Position numbers and translations under genes: made by a program. The notes beneath the pieces are model-generated. The model was not told the origin of the DNA. It saw nothing but the letters and a program-made list of their open reading frames with translations, and made no database searches. Source: an uncultured Alphaproteobacteria bacterium (GTDB lineage: Bacteria > Pseudomonadota > Alphaproteobacteria > Caulobacterales > Caulobacteraceae). From it: DNA of 43,264 bases. Positions 33,393-41,912 of the stretch are shown here, piece after piece; the first letter of the stretch is position 1, and each line of letters opens with the position of its first letter. The DNA lies in the NCBI GenBank assembly GCA_903822175.1, contig CAIJOB010000016.1, forward strand, positions 1 through 43,264, given 5' to 3'.

Positions 33393-34703
33393 CTAGACCG
33401 CCGCCCGGCCCACGCTGGTGTAGGCGAAGCCGCGGGCGCGCATGTCCTCGGGCTTGTAGATATTGCGCAGATCGACCAGCACCGGCGCGTTCATCAAAAG
33501 CTTGATGCGGTCGAGGTCCAGCGCCCGGAACTGATCCCACTCGGTAATGATCACCAGGACGTCGGCGCCTTCGGCCACGTCGTAGGGGTCGTCCTTGAAG
33601 GTCACGCCGCGCAGCAGCTCCCGCGCCTCGTGCAGCCCCTCGGGATCGAAGGCCTGCACCTTGGCCCCGCGATCCTGCAGGGCAGGGATGATCGCCAGCG
33701 AGGGCGCATCGCGCATGTCGTCGGTGTTGGGTTTGAAGGTCAGGCCCAGCACGCCCACCGTCTTGCCCTTCAGATTGCCGTTCAGCGCCTTGACCACCTT
33801 GCGCGCCATGGCCCGCTTGCGCTCGTCGTTGACCTTCACGGTGGTCTCGATCAGTTCGACGGGCGTGCCGGCGTCACGCGCCGTGCGGACCAGGGCGATG
33901 GTGTCCTTCGGGAAGCAGGAGCCGCCGTAGCCGGGGCCGGCGTTGAGGAACTTGCCGCCGATCCGCCCGTCCAGGCCGATGCCCCGCGCCACCTGCTGCA
34001 CATCGGCGCCGACCGCTTCGCAGAGGTCGGCCATCTCGTTGATGTAGGTGATCTTCAAGGCCAGGAAGGCGTTGGCGGCGTATTTGATCAGCTCGCTGGT
34101 GCGCCGGCTGGTGAACAGGATCGGCGTCTCGTTGAGATAGAGCGGGCGGTAAAGCTCGCGCATCACCGCTTGGGCGCGCGGCTCCTCGGTGCCGACGACC
34201 ACGCGGTCGGGGCGCTTGAAGTCCTCGATGGCCGCGCCCTCGCGCAGGAACTCCGGGTTGGAGACTACGGTGACGTCGGCGTCGGGCCGCAGCCGCTTGA
34301 AGATCGCTTCGATCTCGTCGCCCGTGCCCACCGGCACCGTCGACTTGGTGACCACCACGGTGAAGCCCTCGACCAGGGCCGCGATCTCCTCAGTGGCTGC
34401 ATAGACGTAGGTAAGGTCCGCATAGCCGTCGCCGCGCCGCGAAGGCGTGCCGACCCCGATGAACACCGCGTCCGCGCCGCGCACCGCCTCGGCCGCGTCG
34501 GTGGTGAAGAACAGCCGGCCAGCTTTGACGTTTTGGGCCACGAGCAGGTCTAAGCCCGGCTCATAGATCGGGATGCTGCCTGAATTGAGGGCCGCGATCT
34601 TGCCGGCGTCCTTGTCGATGCAGGTCACCGTGTGGCCGAAGTCGGCAAAGCAGGCGCCGCTGACCAGGCCCACATAGCCCGTCCCGATCATCGCTACGCG
34701 CAT
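33393..34703 (-). CDS. ugd: UDP-glucose 6-dehydrogenase
   Basis: 436 residues. NAD-binding GTGYVG (7-12), the SNPEFLREGAAIEDF segment with catalytic Glu (around 150-161), the K-x3-N helix (LIKYAANAFLALKITYINE) and catalytic C263 in GYGGSCFPKD. The C-terminal UDP-binding domain starts near VGVLGLTFKPNTDDMRDAPS. It makes UDP-glucuronate from GalU's product. It is the last gene of a minus-strand run with the mutase and KdsD-type genes. Confidence 0.97.
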   Translation of the reverse strand: MRVAMIGTGYVGLVSGACFADFGHTVTCIDKDAGKIAALNSGSIPIYEPGLDLLVAQNVKAGRLFFTTDAAEAVRGADAVFIGVGTPSRRGDGYADLTYVYAATEEIAALVEGFTVVVTKSTVPVGTGDEIEAIFKRLRPDADVTVVSNPEFLREGAAIEDFKRPDRVVVGTEEPRAQAVMRELYRPLYLNETPILFTSRRTSELIKYAANAFLALKITYINEMADLCEAVGADVQQVARGIGLDGRIGGKFLNAGPGYGGSCFPKDTIALVRTARDAGTPVELIETTVKVNDERKRAMARKVVKALNGNLKGKTVGVLGLTFKPNTDDMRDAPSLAIIPALQDRGAKVQAFDPEGLHEARELLRGVTFKDDPYDVAEGADVLVIITEWDQFRALDLDRIKLLMNAPVLVDLRNIYKPEDMRARGFAYTSVGRAAV

Positions 34704-34777
34704 CTGGAAATCCCCTGGTCGCTTGTCAGCGCGCTTTCATCACGTGGGCGGGCGCGCCGCCAGCCCAGATTTAGGGT

Positions 34778-36280
34778 CTAGATTTCCTGGTTGTAGGCGC
34801 CGACCTCCGGCCGCTTGGCCAGGCGCGGCTTTACCTCCTTGTGGAAGAGCGCGCGCATGTCGTCCTCGCTCTGGGTCGATTCCACCACTACGACGATCTC
34901 CGGCTTGTTCGACGAGGCGCGCACCAGCACCCAGGAGCCGTCCTCCAGCGCCACGCGCACGCCGTTGACGGTGATCAGCTCGGCGATCTTGCGGCCCAGG
35001 ATCGTGCCCCCGGCGTCGCGCAGCGCGGTGTATTCCGCGACTACATCGTCGACCAGGCCGTACTTCACCTCGTCGGCCACATGCGGGCTCATGGTCAGCG
35101 AGGTGTAGGCGACCGGCAGGGCCTTCTTGAGGTCCGAGAGCTTCTTGCCGGGGTTGCGGTCGAGCATGGAGAGGATCGCGGCGGCGGCCACGATGCCGTC
35201 GTCGTATCCGCGGCCGATCGGCGGGTTGAAGAAGAAGTGGCCGGACTTCTCGAAGCCGGCCAGGGCGCCCAGCTCGGCGGTCTTGCGCTTGATGTAGCTG
35301 TGACCGGTCTTCCAGTAGACGGTCTTGGCGCCGTTCGCTTTCAACAGCTCGTCGGTGGCGAACAGGCCTGTGGACTTCACGTCGACCACGAAGGTCGCGT
35401 TCTTGTGCAGGCCGGACAGGTCGCGGGCCAGCATCAGGCCGATCTTATCGGCGAAGATCTCCTCGCCCTCGTCGTCCACCACCCCGCAGCGGTCGCCGTC
35501 GCCGTCGAAGCCGAGCGCCAGGTCCGCGCCGGTCTCACGCACGACCTTGGCCATGGCGTGCAGCATGACGCTGTCTTCCGGATTGGGATTGTATTTCGGG
35601 AAGTTCCAGTCGAGCTCGCAGTCCATCTCAATGATCTCGGCCACGCCCATGGCTTTCAGCGCCTTGGGCGAGAAGGCGCCGGCTGTGCCGTTGCCGCAGG
35701 CACAGACCACCTTGAGGGGCCGCGTGAGCTTCGCGCGCGAGGCCGCATCGGCGATGTAGCGCTCGGCGACACCGCCGACATGGGCGAGGCTGCCGTCCGG
35801 GCGCTGTTTCCAGGTTCCGGAGAGCACGATCTCCTTCAGGCGGCCCATCTCGTCGGGGCCGAAGGTCAAGGGACGCTGCGCGCCCATCTTCACGCCGGTC
35901 CAGCCGTTTTCGTTGTGGCTGGCGGTGACCATGGCGACGCAGGGCGCGTCGAGGTCGAACTGGGCGAAGTAGGCCATGGGCGAGGTGGCGAGCCCGATGT
36001 CGATCACCTCGCAGCCGGCGGCCACCAGGCCGATGGTCAGGGCCTGTTTGATGCTGAGCGAATAGGAGCGGTAGTCGTGGCCGACCACGATGCGCTTCTG
36101 GCCGAGCTCGTGGATGTAGGTGCCCAGCCCCAAGCCCAGCGCCTGGATGCCTAACAGATTGATTTCCGGGCCGAACAGCCAGCGCGCGTCATATTCCCGA
36201 AAGCCCGTGGCCTTCACCAGCGGGGCGTTCTCATAGTCGTAGGTGTTGGGGATGAGGTCGGCGCGGGGGACGGAAAGCAT
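34778..36280 (-). CDS. Phosphomannomutase/phosphoglucomutase
   Basis: 500 residues of the alpha-D-phosphohexomutase family. Phosphoserine S121 in MVTASHNENGWTG, metal loop DGDGDRCG, sugar loop GFEKSGHFFF, and C-terminal phosphate site VRASSNKPEIVVVVES. The last motif has SSNKPE where AlgC/PGM enzymes have SNT.P. The likely reactions are mannose-6-P/mannose-1-P and glucose-6-P/glucose-1-P, feeding GDP-mannose and UDP-glucose. It lies between kdsD and ugd on one strand. Confidence 0.93.
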   Translation of the reverse strand: MLSVPRADLIPNTYDYENAPLVKATGFREYDARWLFGPEINLLGIQALGLGLGTYIHELGQKRIVVGHDYRSYSLSIKQALTIGLVAAGCEVIDIGLATSPMAYFAQFDLDAPCVAMVTASHNENGWTGVKMGAQRPLTFGPDEMGRLKEIVLSGTWKQRPDGSLAHVGGVAERYIADAASRAKLTRPLKVVCACGNGTAGAFSPKALKAMGVAEIIEMDCELDWNFPKYNPNPEDSVMLHAMAKVVRETGADLALGFDGDGDRCGVVDDEGEEIFADKIGLMLARDLSGLHKNATFVVDVKSTGLFATDELLKANGAKTVYWKTGHSYIKRKTAELGALAGFEKSGHFFFNPPIGRGYDDGIVAAAAILSMLDRNPGKKLSDLKKALPVAYTSLTMSPHVADEVKYGLVDDVVAEYTALRDAGGTILGRKIAELITVNGVRVALEDGSWVLVRASSNKPEIVVVVESTQSEDDMRALFHKEVKPRLAKRPEVGAYNQEI

Positions 36281-36326
36281 CGGGACTCCGGGGACAGATC
36301 AGCGTCGAACAGGGATCGCGGCGGTC

Positions 36327-37292
36327 TTACATCACCCCGGCGCGCAGCAGGTCGTGGATGTGCAGGATGCCGACGGGCTTTCCCGCCTCGACTACGAACA
36401 GCACGGTGACGGCCGGCGGCGGGTCGCTCATCAAGGCCAGGGCTTCGGAGGCCAGCATGGTCGGCGGCACGGTCTTTTTCGGGCCCGGCGTCATCACCTG
36501 GCCGGCGGTGTGGCCCATCAGGCCTTCGATGTGGCGGCGCAGGTCGCCGTCGGTGACCGCGCCGGCCAGGCGGCCGTCCACGTCCGTCACGCCAACAATG
36601 CCCCAGCGCTTTTCGGTCATCACCAGCAGGGCGTCCTTCATAGGCGTATCGGCGCTCACGAGCGGCAATTCGCCGAGGCCATGCATCATATCGCCGACAG
36701 TGCGCAGCATAGCGCCGAGCTTGCCGCCGGGATGGAAGACCCGGAAGTCCTGCGGCTTGAACCCCCGCCGCTGCAGCAAAGCGACCGCGAGCGCGTCGCC
36801 GAGCGCCATCTGCAGGGTGGTGGAGGTGGTGGGCGCGTTCAGTTCGTCGGCGGCCTCCGGCGCGTCGGGGATCAGCAGCACCACGTCCGAGGCGCGGCCG
36901 AGCGCGCTGTCGGCCACCGCGGTGATGGCGATCAGCGGGATGTGGAAGCGCGCGGCGTAGGCGATCACATCGGCCAGTTCCCGGGTCTCGCCGGTTTTGG
37001 AGAGCGCCAGGATCACGTCGTCGGCGCCGATCATGCCGAGGTCGCCGTGGCTGGCCTCGGTGGCGTGGACGAACATGGCCACCGACCCGGTGGACGCCAG
37101 GGTCGCGGCGATCTTGCGCGCCACATGGCCGGACTTGCCGATGCCGGTCAGGACAACGCGGCCTTTGGCGTCGAACAGGGTCTCGACCGCGCGGGTGAAG
37201 GCGTCGTCCAGCCCGTTCGCCAGCTGGCCCAGGGCCTCGGCCTCGGCGGCCAGCACCCGGCGGCCCACCGCGATGGCGTCGAAATCGCTCAT
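36327..37292 (-). CDS. kdsD: D-arabinose-5-phosphate isomerase (KpsF/GutQ family)
   Basis: 321 residues. An SIS domain (GRVVLTGIGKSGHVARKIAATLASTGS, then ALSKTGETRELADVIAYA) is followed by two CBS domains (residues about 205-260 and 270-321). It converts ribulose-5-P to arabinose-5-P, the first step to Kdo for LPS. Its position beside sugar-mutase and Ugd genes fits. Confidence 0.94.
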   Translation of the reverse strand: MSDFDAIAVGRRVLAAEAEALGQLANGLDDAFTRAVETLFDAKGRVVLTGIGKSGHVARKIAATLASTGSVAMFVHATEASHGDLGMIGADDVILALSKTGETRELADVIAYAARFHIPLIAITAVADSALGRASDVVLLIPDAPEAADELNAPTTSTTLQMALGDALAVALLQRRGFKPQDFRVFHPGGKLGAMLRTVGDMMHGLGELPLVSADTPMKDALLVMTEKRWGIVGVTDVDGRLAGAVTDGDLRRHIEGLMGHTAGQVMTPGPKKTVPPTMLASEALALMSDPPPAVTVLFVVEAGKPVGILHIHDLLRAGVM

Positions 37293-37299
37293 GAGGTGA

Positions 37300-37542
37300 T
37301 CACTGGACCGGCGCGAGCGCCTGGGACTGCAGGTCGCGAACCGAGGCGCGCTGTTGCGTCAGGCGGCGCTGCGCCGAGGCGTTGGCGCGTTGCATCGCCG
37401 CCCGCATGGCAGGCGTGCGCTGATAGGGCTCGGAGCCGAACGGGGCGGGCGAGCGGTCGCCGTAGCCTTGCGGCCAGACGCTGGCCAGCGCCACCGCAGC
37501 GACAGCGAGCAGGGCCACGACGGGAAGATAGAGGCGATCCAT
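37300..37542 (-). CDS. Small membrane-anchored protein upstream of kdsD
   Basis: 80 residues from the ATG giving MDRLYLPVVALLAVAAVALA, a single N-terminal helix or uncleaved signal. The rest is polar, Ala/Arg/Gln-rich and probably helical (AMRAAMQRANASAQRRLTQQRASV). It ends seven bases before kdsD, so it is in the same transcript. I do not recognise a family. Confidence 0.65.
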   Translation of the reverse strand: MDRLYLPVVALLAVAAVALASVWPQGYGDRSPAPFGSEPYQRTPAMRAAMQRANASAQRRLTQQRASVRDLQSQALAPVQ

Positions 37543-37671
37543 GCCGGTTCTATAGCCGCTTCGCCCGCGCCGGACCAATCCCGTTGCGTCGCCGTTTGCG
37601 CGAACGTTTGCGTCAGGGGCGCCAGCCGATAGAAAGCGCTGCAACCCTTCGATCAACGAAAGTCCGCCGCC

Positions 37672-38385
37672 TTGCCCACCCTGATCCTGCTGCGTCACGG
37701 CCAGAGCCAGTGGAATCTGGAGGACCGCTTCACCGGCTGGGTGGACGTCGACCTGACCGCCGAGGGCGAAGCCCAGGCGCGAAAGGGCGGCGAGCTGATC
37801 GCCAAGGCTGGCATCGCCATCGATCGCTGCTTCACCTCAGTGCTGACCCGCGCCATCCGCACCTCCTGGCTGGCGCTGGCGGCGGCGGGGCAAACCTTCG
37901 TGCCGGAGATCAAGGACTGGCGGCTGAACGAGCGCCACTACGGCGGCCTGACCGGCCTCAACAAGGCGCAGACCGCCGCCGAGCACGGCGAGGACCAGGT
38001 GAGGATCTGGCGGCGCTCCTACGACGTGCCGCCGCCGCCGCTGGCGCCCGGCGGCGAGTTCGATTTCGCCAAGGACCGCCGCTACGCCGGCGCTGTGCTG
38101 CCCGACACCGAGAGCCTGGAGACCACGCTGTTCCGCGTGCAGCCCTATTGGGACGCGGCCATCGTCCCGCACCTGGCCGCCGGCGAGACCCTGCTGATCG
38201 CCGCCCATGGCAATTCCCTACGCGCCATCGTCAAGCTGCTGTTCGGCCTCTCCGGCGAGGCGATCGTCGGGGTCGAGATCCCCACCGGCAATCCGCTGCT
38301 GATCGAGCTGAACGCCGCCCTCAAGCCGACCGCCGCCCGCTATCTCGACGCCGCGCGCGCCCAGCCGCTGCCGGCCCTGGCCTAG
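37672..38385 (+). CDS. gpmA: 2,3-bisphosphoglycerate-dependent phosphoglycerate mutase
   Basis: 237 residues from a TTG start, the only plausible one in frame. The phosphohistidine motif is LLRHGQSQWN (H9). The second catalytic segment is WRLNERHYGGLTGLNK, and the second histidine is in IAAHGNSLRAIVK. It interconverts 3- and 2-phosphoglycerate in glycolysis. No clear Shine-Dalgarno precedes it, so initiation is expected to be weak. Confidence 0.95.
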   Translation: MPTLILLRHGQSQWNLEDRFTGWVDVDLTAEGEAQARKGGELIAKAGIAIDRCFTSVLTRAIRTSWLALAAAGQTFVPEIKDWRLNERHYGGLTGLNKAQTAAEHGEDQVRIWRRSYDVPPPPLAPGGEFDFAKDRRYAGAVLPDTESLETTLFRVQPYWDAAIVPHLAAGETLLIAAHGNSLRAIVKLLFGLSGEAIVGVEIPTGNPLLIELNAALKPTAARYLDAARAQPLPALA

Positions 38386-38412
38386 GCGGGCGCGAAGGGC
38401 CATGTAGGCGCG

Positions 38413-38859
38413 ATGGACAGGTCCCAGGACGAGCTCTGGATGCGCCGGGCGATCTATCTCGCCGCGCGCAATCTCGGCCTGACGGGCGACAATCCGGTGG
38501 TCGGCTGCGTCATCGTCCAGGGCGACGCGGTGGTCGGTGAAGGCGCGACCGCCGCCAGCGGGCGTCCACACGCCGAGGAAATTGCGTTGGAACAGGCGGG
38601 CGAGCGGGCGCGGGGCGCGGCGGCCTACGTCACCCTGGAGCCCTGCGGCGAGCGGTCGTCCGGCGCGGCGTCCTGCGGCCAGCGGTTGGCAAGGGCCGGG
38701 GTCGCCCGGGTGATCGTTTCCTGGGAGGACCCCTCCGTCATGGCGGCCGGCCGCGGTCTGGCGCAGCTCCGGGAGGCCGGAATCGAGACCGAGGTCGGCC
38801 TTCTGCAGGCCGAAGCGGCGGTGCTCTACGACGGCTACCAACCGCGGGTATCCCGCTAA
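38413..38859 (+). CDS. Cytidine/deoxycytidylate deaminase family protein, RibD-like
   Basis: 148 residues, a single deaminase domain. Zinc ligand and catalytic Glu are H53-A-E55 in GRPHAEEIALEQAG, with C78 and C88 in LEPCGERSSGAASC. The fold and the NPVVGCVIV and ARVIVSWEDPS segments match the N-terminal deaminase half of RibD, but the usual PC.H.GRTPPC is replaced and the reductase half is absent. The activity is therefore uncertain. It lies 27 bases after gpmA. Confidence 0.85.
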   Translation: MDRSQDELWMRRAIYLAARNLGLTGDNPVVGCVIVQGDAVVGEGATAASGRPHAEEIALEQAGERARGAAAYVTLEPCGERSSGAASCGQRLARAGVARVIVSWEDPSVMAAGRGLAQLREAGIETEVGLLQAEAAVLYDGYQPRVSR

Positions 38860-38951
38860 ACCTTGGAAATGCGGCGTTAATCCTGTGCGTCTAGGGTTGG
38901 GTAACCATTCCGCCCGCCGCGTTCAGTTCCGCCCCATTTCCCCTGGTATCC

Positions 38952-40205
38952 ATGTCCGAAGCCAGCCACATCGTCCGCCGGATCACCCAGGCCGAGGCTG
39001 ACCAGATCTGTGCGCGCCATGACCGGCTGTGGAGTTCCAAGCCCGGTGGCGCGCGGGCCGTATTCGCCTGGTCCGACCTGTCGGGCGTTGACCTGACCGG
39101 CCGCAACCTCTGCGACGCCGATTTCTCGGGCGCGGTGCTCGCCGGCTGCAAGATGCAGGGCGCGCGCCTCGACAACGCGGTGCTGTTCGGCGCGGATCTG
39201 CAGGACTGCGACATGCGGGCGTGTTCGCTGCGGCGGGCCGACCTGCGGGGCGCCTGCCTGCGCAACGCCGATCTCACCGGCGCTGACATGTTCGAGGCCG
39301 ATCTGCGCGAAGGCGTGCTGGCCGCGGCCGACCCCAAGGTCGGCTTCCGCCGCATCGAGGCCGGCGGCCCCAAGGTCGGCGACGCTCAAGGCGCCAAGCT
39401 GGTCGGCGCCAATCTCGAACGCTCCAAGCTCTCTGGCGTCATCGCCGTGCGCGCCGACTTCACCGACGCCATCCTGAAGGACGCCCGCCTGGTGCGCGCC
39501 AACCTGAAGCAGGCGACGATGAAGGGCTGCAACCTCTCCGGCGCCGATCTCTCGGGCGCGGACCTGGCCGGCGCGGACCTTCGCGACGCCGTCCTGGTGG
39601 GCGCAAAGACCCTGCAGTGGAATGTCTCCAACGCCAATATGGCCGGCACGCTCACCGACAAGCCGGCGGGGATCGCCGCGGCCAGCCTGCCCTACAAGAC
39701 CATGATCCAGGACCACGCCCGCTGGTGCGAGACCGGTGGGCAGCAGGGTTCGCCCTCGGTGTTCGACGGCGCGGACCTGCGGGCGCTCGAGACCGTGCGC
39801 GGCTACAATCTCACGGCCCTCTCGGCCAAGGGCGCGGTGTTCTACGGCCTCGACATGGAGGGCGTGCAACTGCAGGGCGCGCATCTGGAAGGCGCGGACC
39901 TGCGCAACTGCAATCTGCGCCGTGCGGACCTGCGCGGCGCCAAGCTCGCCGACGCCAAGCTTTCAGGGTCAGACCTGCGCGAGGCCCAGATGGGGCCGCT
40001 GCTTCTGGGCGCCGACCGGGTGCTGGCCTGCGACCTGCGTCGCGCGGAACTGAAGGGCGCCGACCTCACCGGCGCCGACGTGCGCCACGCCCTGTTCATC
40101 GACGCCGACGTCAGCCGCGCCAACTTCACCGGCGCGCTCTTGAAACAGGCCAACTTCACCGGCGTCGCCCGCCATGGCGCGCGCGGGCTGGACGAGACCA
40201 TCTAG
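38952..40205 (+). CDS. Large pentapeptide-repeat protein with two beta-helix blocks
   Basis: 417 residues with no signal peptide. After a 35-residue N-terminal region, A(D/N)Lxx-type repeats run from about residue 42 to 235, are interrupted by a non-repeat linker (about 236-275, KTMIQDHARWCETGGQQG), and resume to about residue 405. Such proteins fold as right-handed quadrilateral beta-helices that can mimic DNA or act as scaffolds. No enzyme domain is present. The linker resembles the conserved joining segment of other Caulobacterales pentapeptide proteins. The leader has only isolated TTAA/TAACC half-sites. Confidence 0.9.
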   Translation: MSEASHIVRRITQAEADQICARHDRLWSSKPGGARAVFAWSDLSGVDLTGRNLCDADFSGAVLAGCKMQGARLDNAVLFGADLQDCDMRACSLRRADLRGACLRNADLTGADMFEADLREGVLAAADPKVGFRRIEAGGPKVGDAQGAKLVGANLERSKLSGVIAVRADFTDAILKDARLVRANLKQATMKGCNLSGADLSGADLAGADLRDAVLVGAKTLQWNVSNANMAGTLTDKPAGIAAASLPYKTMIQDHARWCETGGQQGSPSVFDGADLRALETVRGYNLTALSAKGAVFYGLDMEGVQLQGAHLEGADLRNCNLRRADLRGAKLADAKLSGSDLREAQMGPLLLGADRVLACDLRRAELKGADLTGADVRHALFIDADVSRANFTGALLKQANFTGVARHGARGLDETI

Positions 40206-40210
40206 CATCC

Positions 40211-40244
40211 AAGAAAAAGGGCGACGCGAAGTCTCGCGCCGCCC
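40211..40244 (-). terminator. Terminator of hsp20, between convergent genes
   Basis: GGGCG-A-CGCG hairpin arms CGCG-C-CGCCC around a six-base loop (stem 40219-40244). On the minus strand it is followed by TTTTTCTT, so it ends the hsp20 transcript. In the plus direction the tail is CTCTTC, a weak terminator for the pentapeptide gene. Confidence 0.85.
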
Positions 40245-40271
40245 CTCTTCAGCTATTGAAGCGCAGTGCGC

Positions 40272-40730
40272 TTACGCGGCCTTCTCGCCTTCGATCAGGC
40301 TGGCCGGTTGGCCGACCGCGATCTCGATGCGGCGGGGCTTCAGGGCTTCCGGCAGTTCGCGCTTGAGCGCGATGGAGAGCAGGCCGTCGGCCAGAGCGGC
40401 CTCGGTCACCACCACATAGTCGGCGAGCTGGAACTTGCGCTCGAAGTTACGCTCGGCGAGTCCGCGATGCAGGAAGCGGCGCGGCTCGTCATTGGCGGCC
40501 TTGCGACCGGTGACGGTGAGGAGGTTTTCCTTCACCTCGATGTTGAGTTCTTCCGGGCGGAAGCCAGCGACCGCGATCTCAACGCGGTAGGCGTTCTCGT
40601 CGGTGCGCTCGATGTTGTAGGGCGGATAGCCGTTGGCCGCGTTGTCGGCGGTGGCGCTATCCAAGAGGTCAGCCAGGCGGTCGAAGCCGACGACGGAGCG
40701 ATAGAGGGGGGAAAAGTCGATCGTACGCAT
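40272..40730 (-). CDS. Small heat-shock protein Hsp20 (IbpA-like)
   Basis: 152 residues. An N-terminal MRTIDFSPLYRSVVGFDRLADLL, then the alpha-crystallin domain (about 35-130) with YRVEIAVAGFRPEELNIEVKENLLTVTG and the conserved GLAERNFERKFQLADYV, and a C-terminal PRRIEIAVG tail (I-x-I-type). It holds unfolded proteins for refolding by other chaperones. A ROSE-like element precedes it. Confidence 0.95.
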   Translation of the reverse strand: MRTIDFSPLYRSVVGFDRLADLLDSATADNAANGYPPYNIERTDENAYRVEIAVAGFRPEELNIEVKENLLTVTGRKAANDEPRRFLHRGLAERNFERKFQLADYVVVTEAALADGLLSIALKRELPEALKPRRIEIAVGQPASLIEGEKAA

Positions 40731-40740
40731 GCGAGTCACA

Positions 40741-40830
40741 TCCTTCTTTCAAAGCAAGGTTGCGGTTCAAAGGGCCTTCGCGAGCCATCAGGCCTCGCAG
40801 GTCCAGAGGCCCGGACATCCAGCGCCTCCG
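40741..40830 (-). ncRNA. ROSE-type RNA thermometer in hsp20 leader
   Basis: The last hairpin reads CCUU-G-CUU-UGA-AAG-AAGG. The right arm AAGGA is the Shine-Dalgarno and the left arm has the UUGCU with bulged G that defines ROSE elements. A second hairpin (GCGAG/CTCGC) lies just upstream, as in longer ROSE leaders. Heat should melt the stem and allow translation. The 5' edge at about 40830 is estimated from the promoter. Confidence 0.8.
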
Positions 40831-40836
40831 AGCGAT

Positions 40837-40865
40837 CAGGTAGGCGGCCGATTTCTCCGTTCAAG
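40837..40865 (-). promoter_or_regulatory. Candidate sigma32 (RpoH) promoter
   Basis: CTTGAA (40865-40860), 15 bases, then CCTACCTG (40844-40837) on the minus strand. The -35 is a perfect RpoH element; the -10 is an approximate one. It would start a leader of about 100 bases that includes the ROSE hairpin. Confidence 0.6.
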
Positions 40866-40952
40866 GCCTTGCGGCGTTGCGCGCTTTGACCGGGACCCAT
40901 CGGCGGCGTAGGCCTAGGCGCGAGCTTACGCCGGGGGGCGTGGCGAGGTCGG

Positions 40953-41834
40953 ATGACAGTCTTGGGCAACGGGATTTCCAGGCGCGCAGTGCTGCTGAGC
41001 GCCGCGGCGCTCAGCGCGTGCAACGGTGCGCGGCCCAAAGGCGCGGTCCCGCCGAAGACCCTTGAAGCGGCCGTCGCGGGCGCCTGGCGCTCAAGCGCGG
41101 ACCGCGCGCGGGACCCTTGGCGCCATCCCGCGGAGTCGCTGAGGTTCTGGGGGCTGAAGCCCGGCGCGACGGTGGTCGAATTCTGGCCGGGCGCCGGCTG
41201 GTACAGCGACATCGTCGCCCCCTATCTGGCGGCCACCGGCGGCAAATTCTACGCCGCCGGCCTGCAGCCCGGCGACCCGGAGGGCCAGGCCATGATGGCC
41301 GCCTACCGGCATCGCCTCGAAGCAAGTCCGGGCCTCTATGGCAAGATCGGCTTTAGCGCCTTTGGCCCGACCAGCGGGCCGGTCGCGCCGGCGGGGTCGG
41401 CGGACCTGGCGCTGTTCCTGCGTAATCTGCACAACTGGATGGCCGCAGGGCTGGCGGAGAAGGCCTTCCGCGACGCCTTCGCCGCGCTCAAGCCCGGCGG
41501 CGTGCTGGGGGTCGAGGAGCACCGGGCCGACCCGGCCGCCGTGCCCGACGTCATGGCGGCCAGCGGCTACGTGCCCCAGGCCTATGTGATTCAGCTCGGT
41601 CAGGAGGCGGGCTTCACGCTCGCCGCCGCCAGCGAGATCAACGCCAATCCGAAGGACGATCACAATCACCCGTTCGGCGTCTGGACGCTGCCGCCGGTGC
41701 GCCGATCCTCCCTGCGCGGACAACCGGCCGATCCCAATTTCGACCACGCCAAGTACGATGCGGTCGGTGAGAGTGATCGAATGACGCTCAAATTCGTGAA
41801 GCCCCTCTCGAAGCCAGACTCGCCGCACGGCTGA
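40953..41834 (+). CDS. Exported methyltransferase-fold lipoprotein
   Basis: 293 residues. The N-terminus GISRRAVLLSAAALSAC has a twin-Arg pair (R10-R11) and lipobox LSAC (Cys 23). The body is a class I methyltransferase-like domain: LKPGATVVEFWPGAGWYSDIVAPYLA is motif I (E-x-W-P-G-x-G), with ALKPGGVLGVEEH later. The family is annotated as SAM-dependent methyltransferase but sits in the periplasm, where SAM is not expected, so its real activity is open. No RNA or protein target is visible. It is divergent from hsp20. Confidence 0.85.
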   Translation: MTVLGNGISRRAVLLSAAALSACNGARPKGAVPPKTLEAAVAGAWRSSADRARDPWRHPAESLRFWGLKPGATVVEFWPGAGWYSDIVAPYLAATGGKFYAAGLQPGDPEGQAMMAAYRHRLEASPGLYGKIGFSAFGPTSGPVAPAGSADLALFLRNLHNWMAAGLAEKAFRDAFAALKPGGVLGVEEHRADPAAVPDVMAASGYVPQAYVIQLGQEAGFTLAAASEINANPKDDHNHPFGVWTLPPVRRSSLRGQPADPNFDHAKYDAVGESDRMTLKFVKPLSKPDSPHG

Positions 41835-41912
41835 CGGTTTACTTCCCACACGCCAGAAGCGAAGCTCCCCGCCTCAGCCTAAGGTTGGCGGGGTCTGGGA
41901 GTTCTTGAGGGC

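Noticed and set aside
36243..38540. 765-codon open frame on the plus strand
   Set aside because: It runs antisense to the kdsD and small-protein genes, then out of frame through gpmA. Its product is Arg/Gly/His-rich, as expected for a shadow.
38870..38951. CtrA control of the pentapeptide gene
   Set aside because: Only separate TTAA and TAACC half-sites without the N7 spacing.
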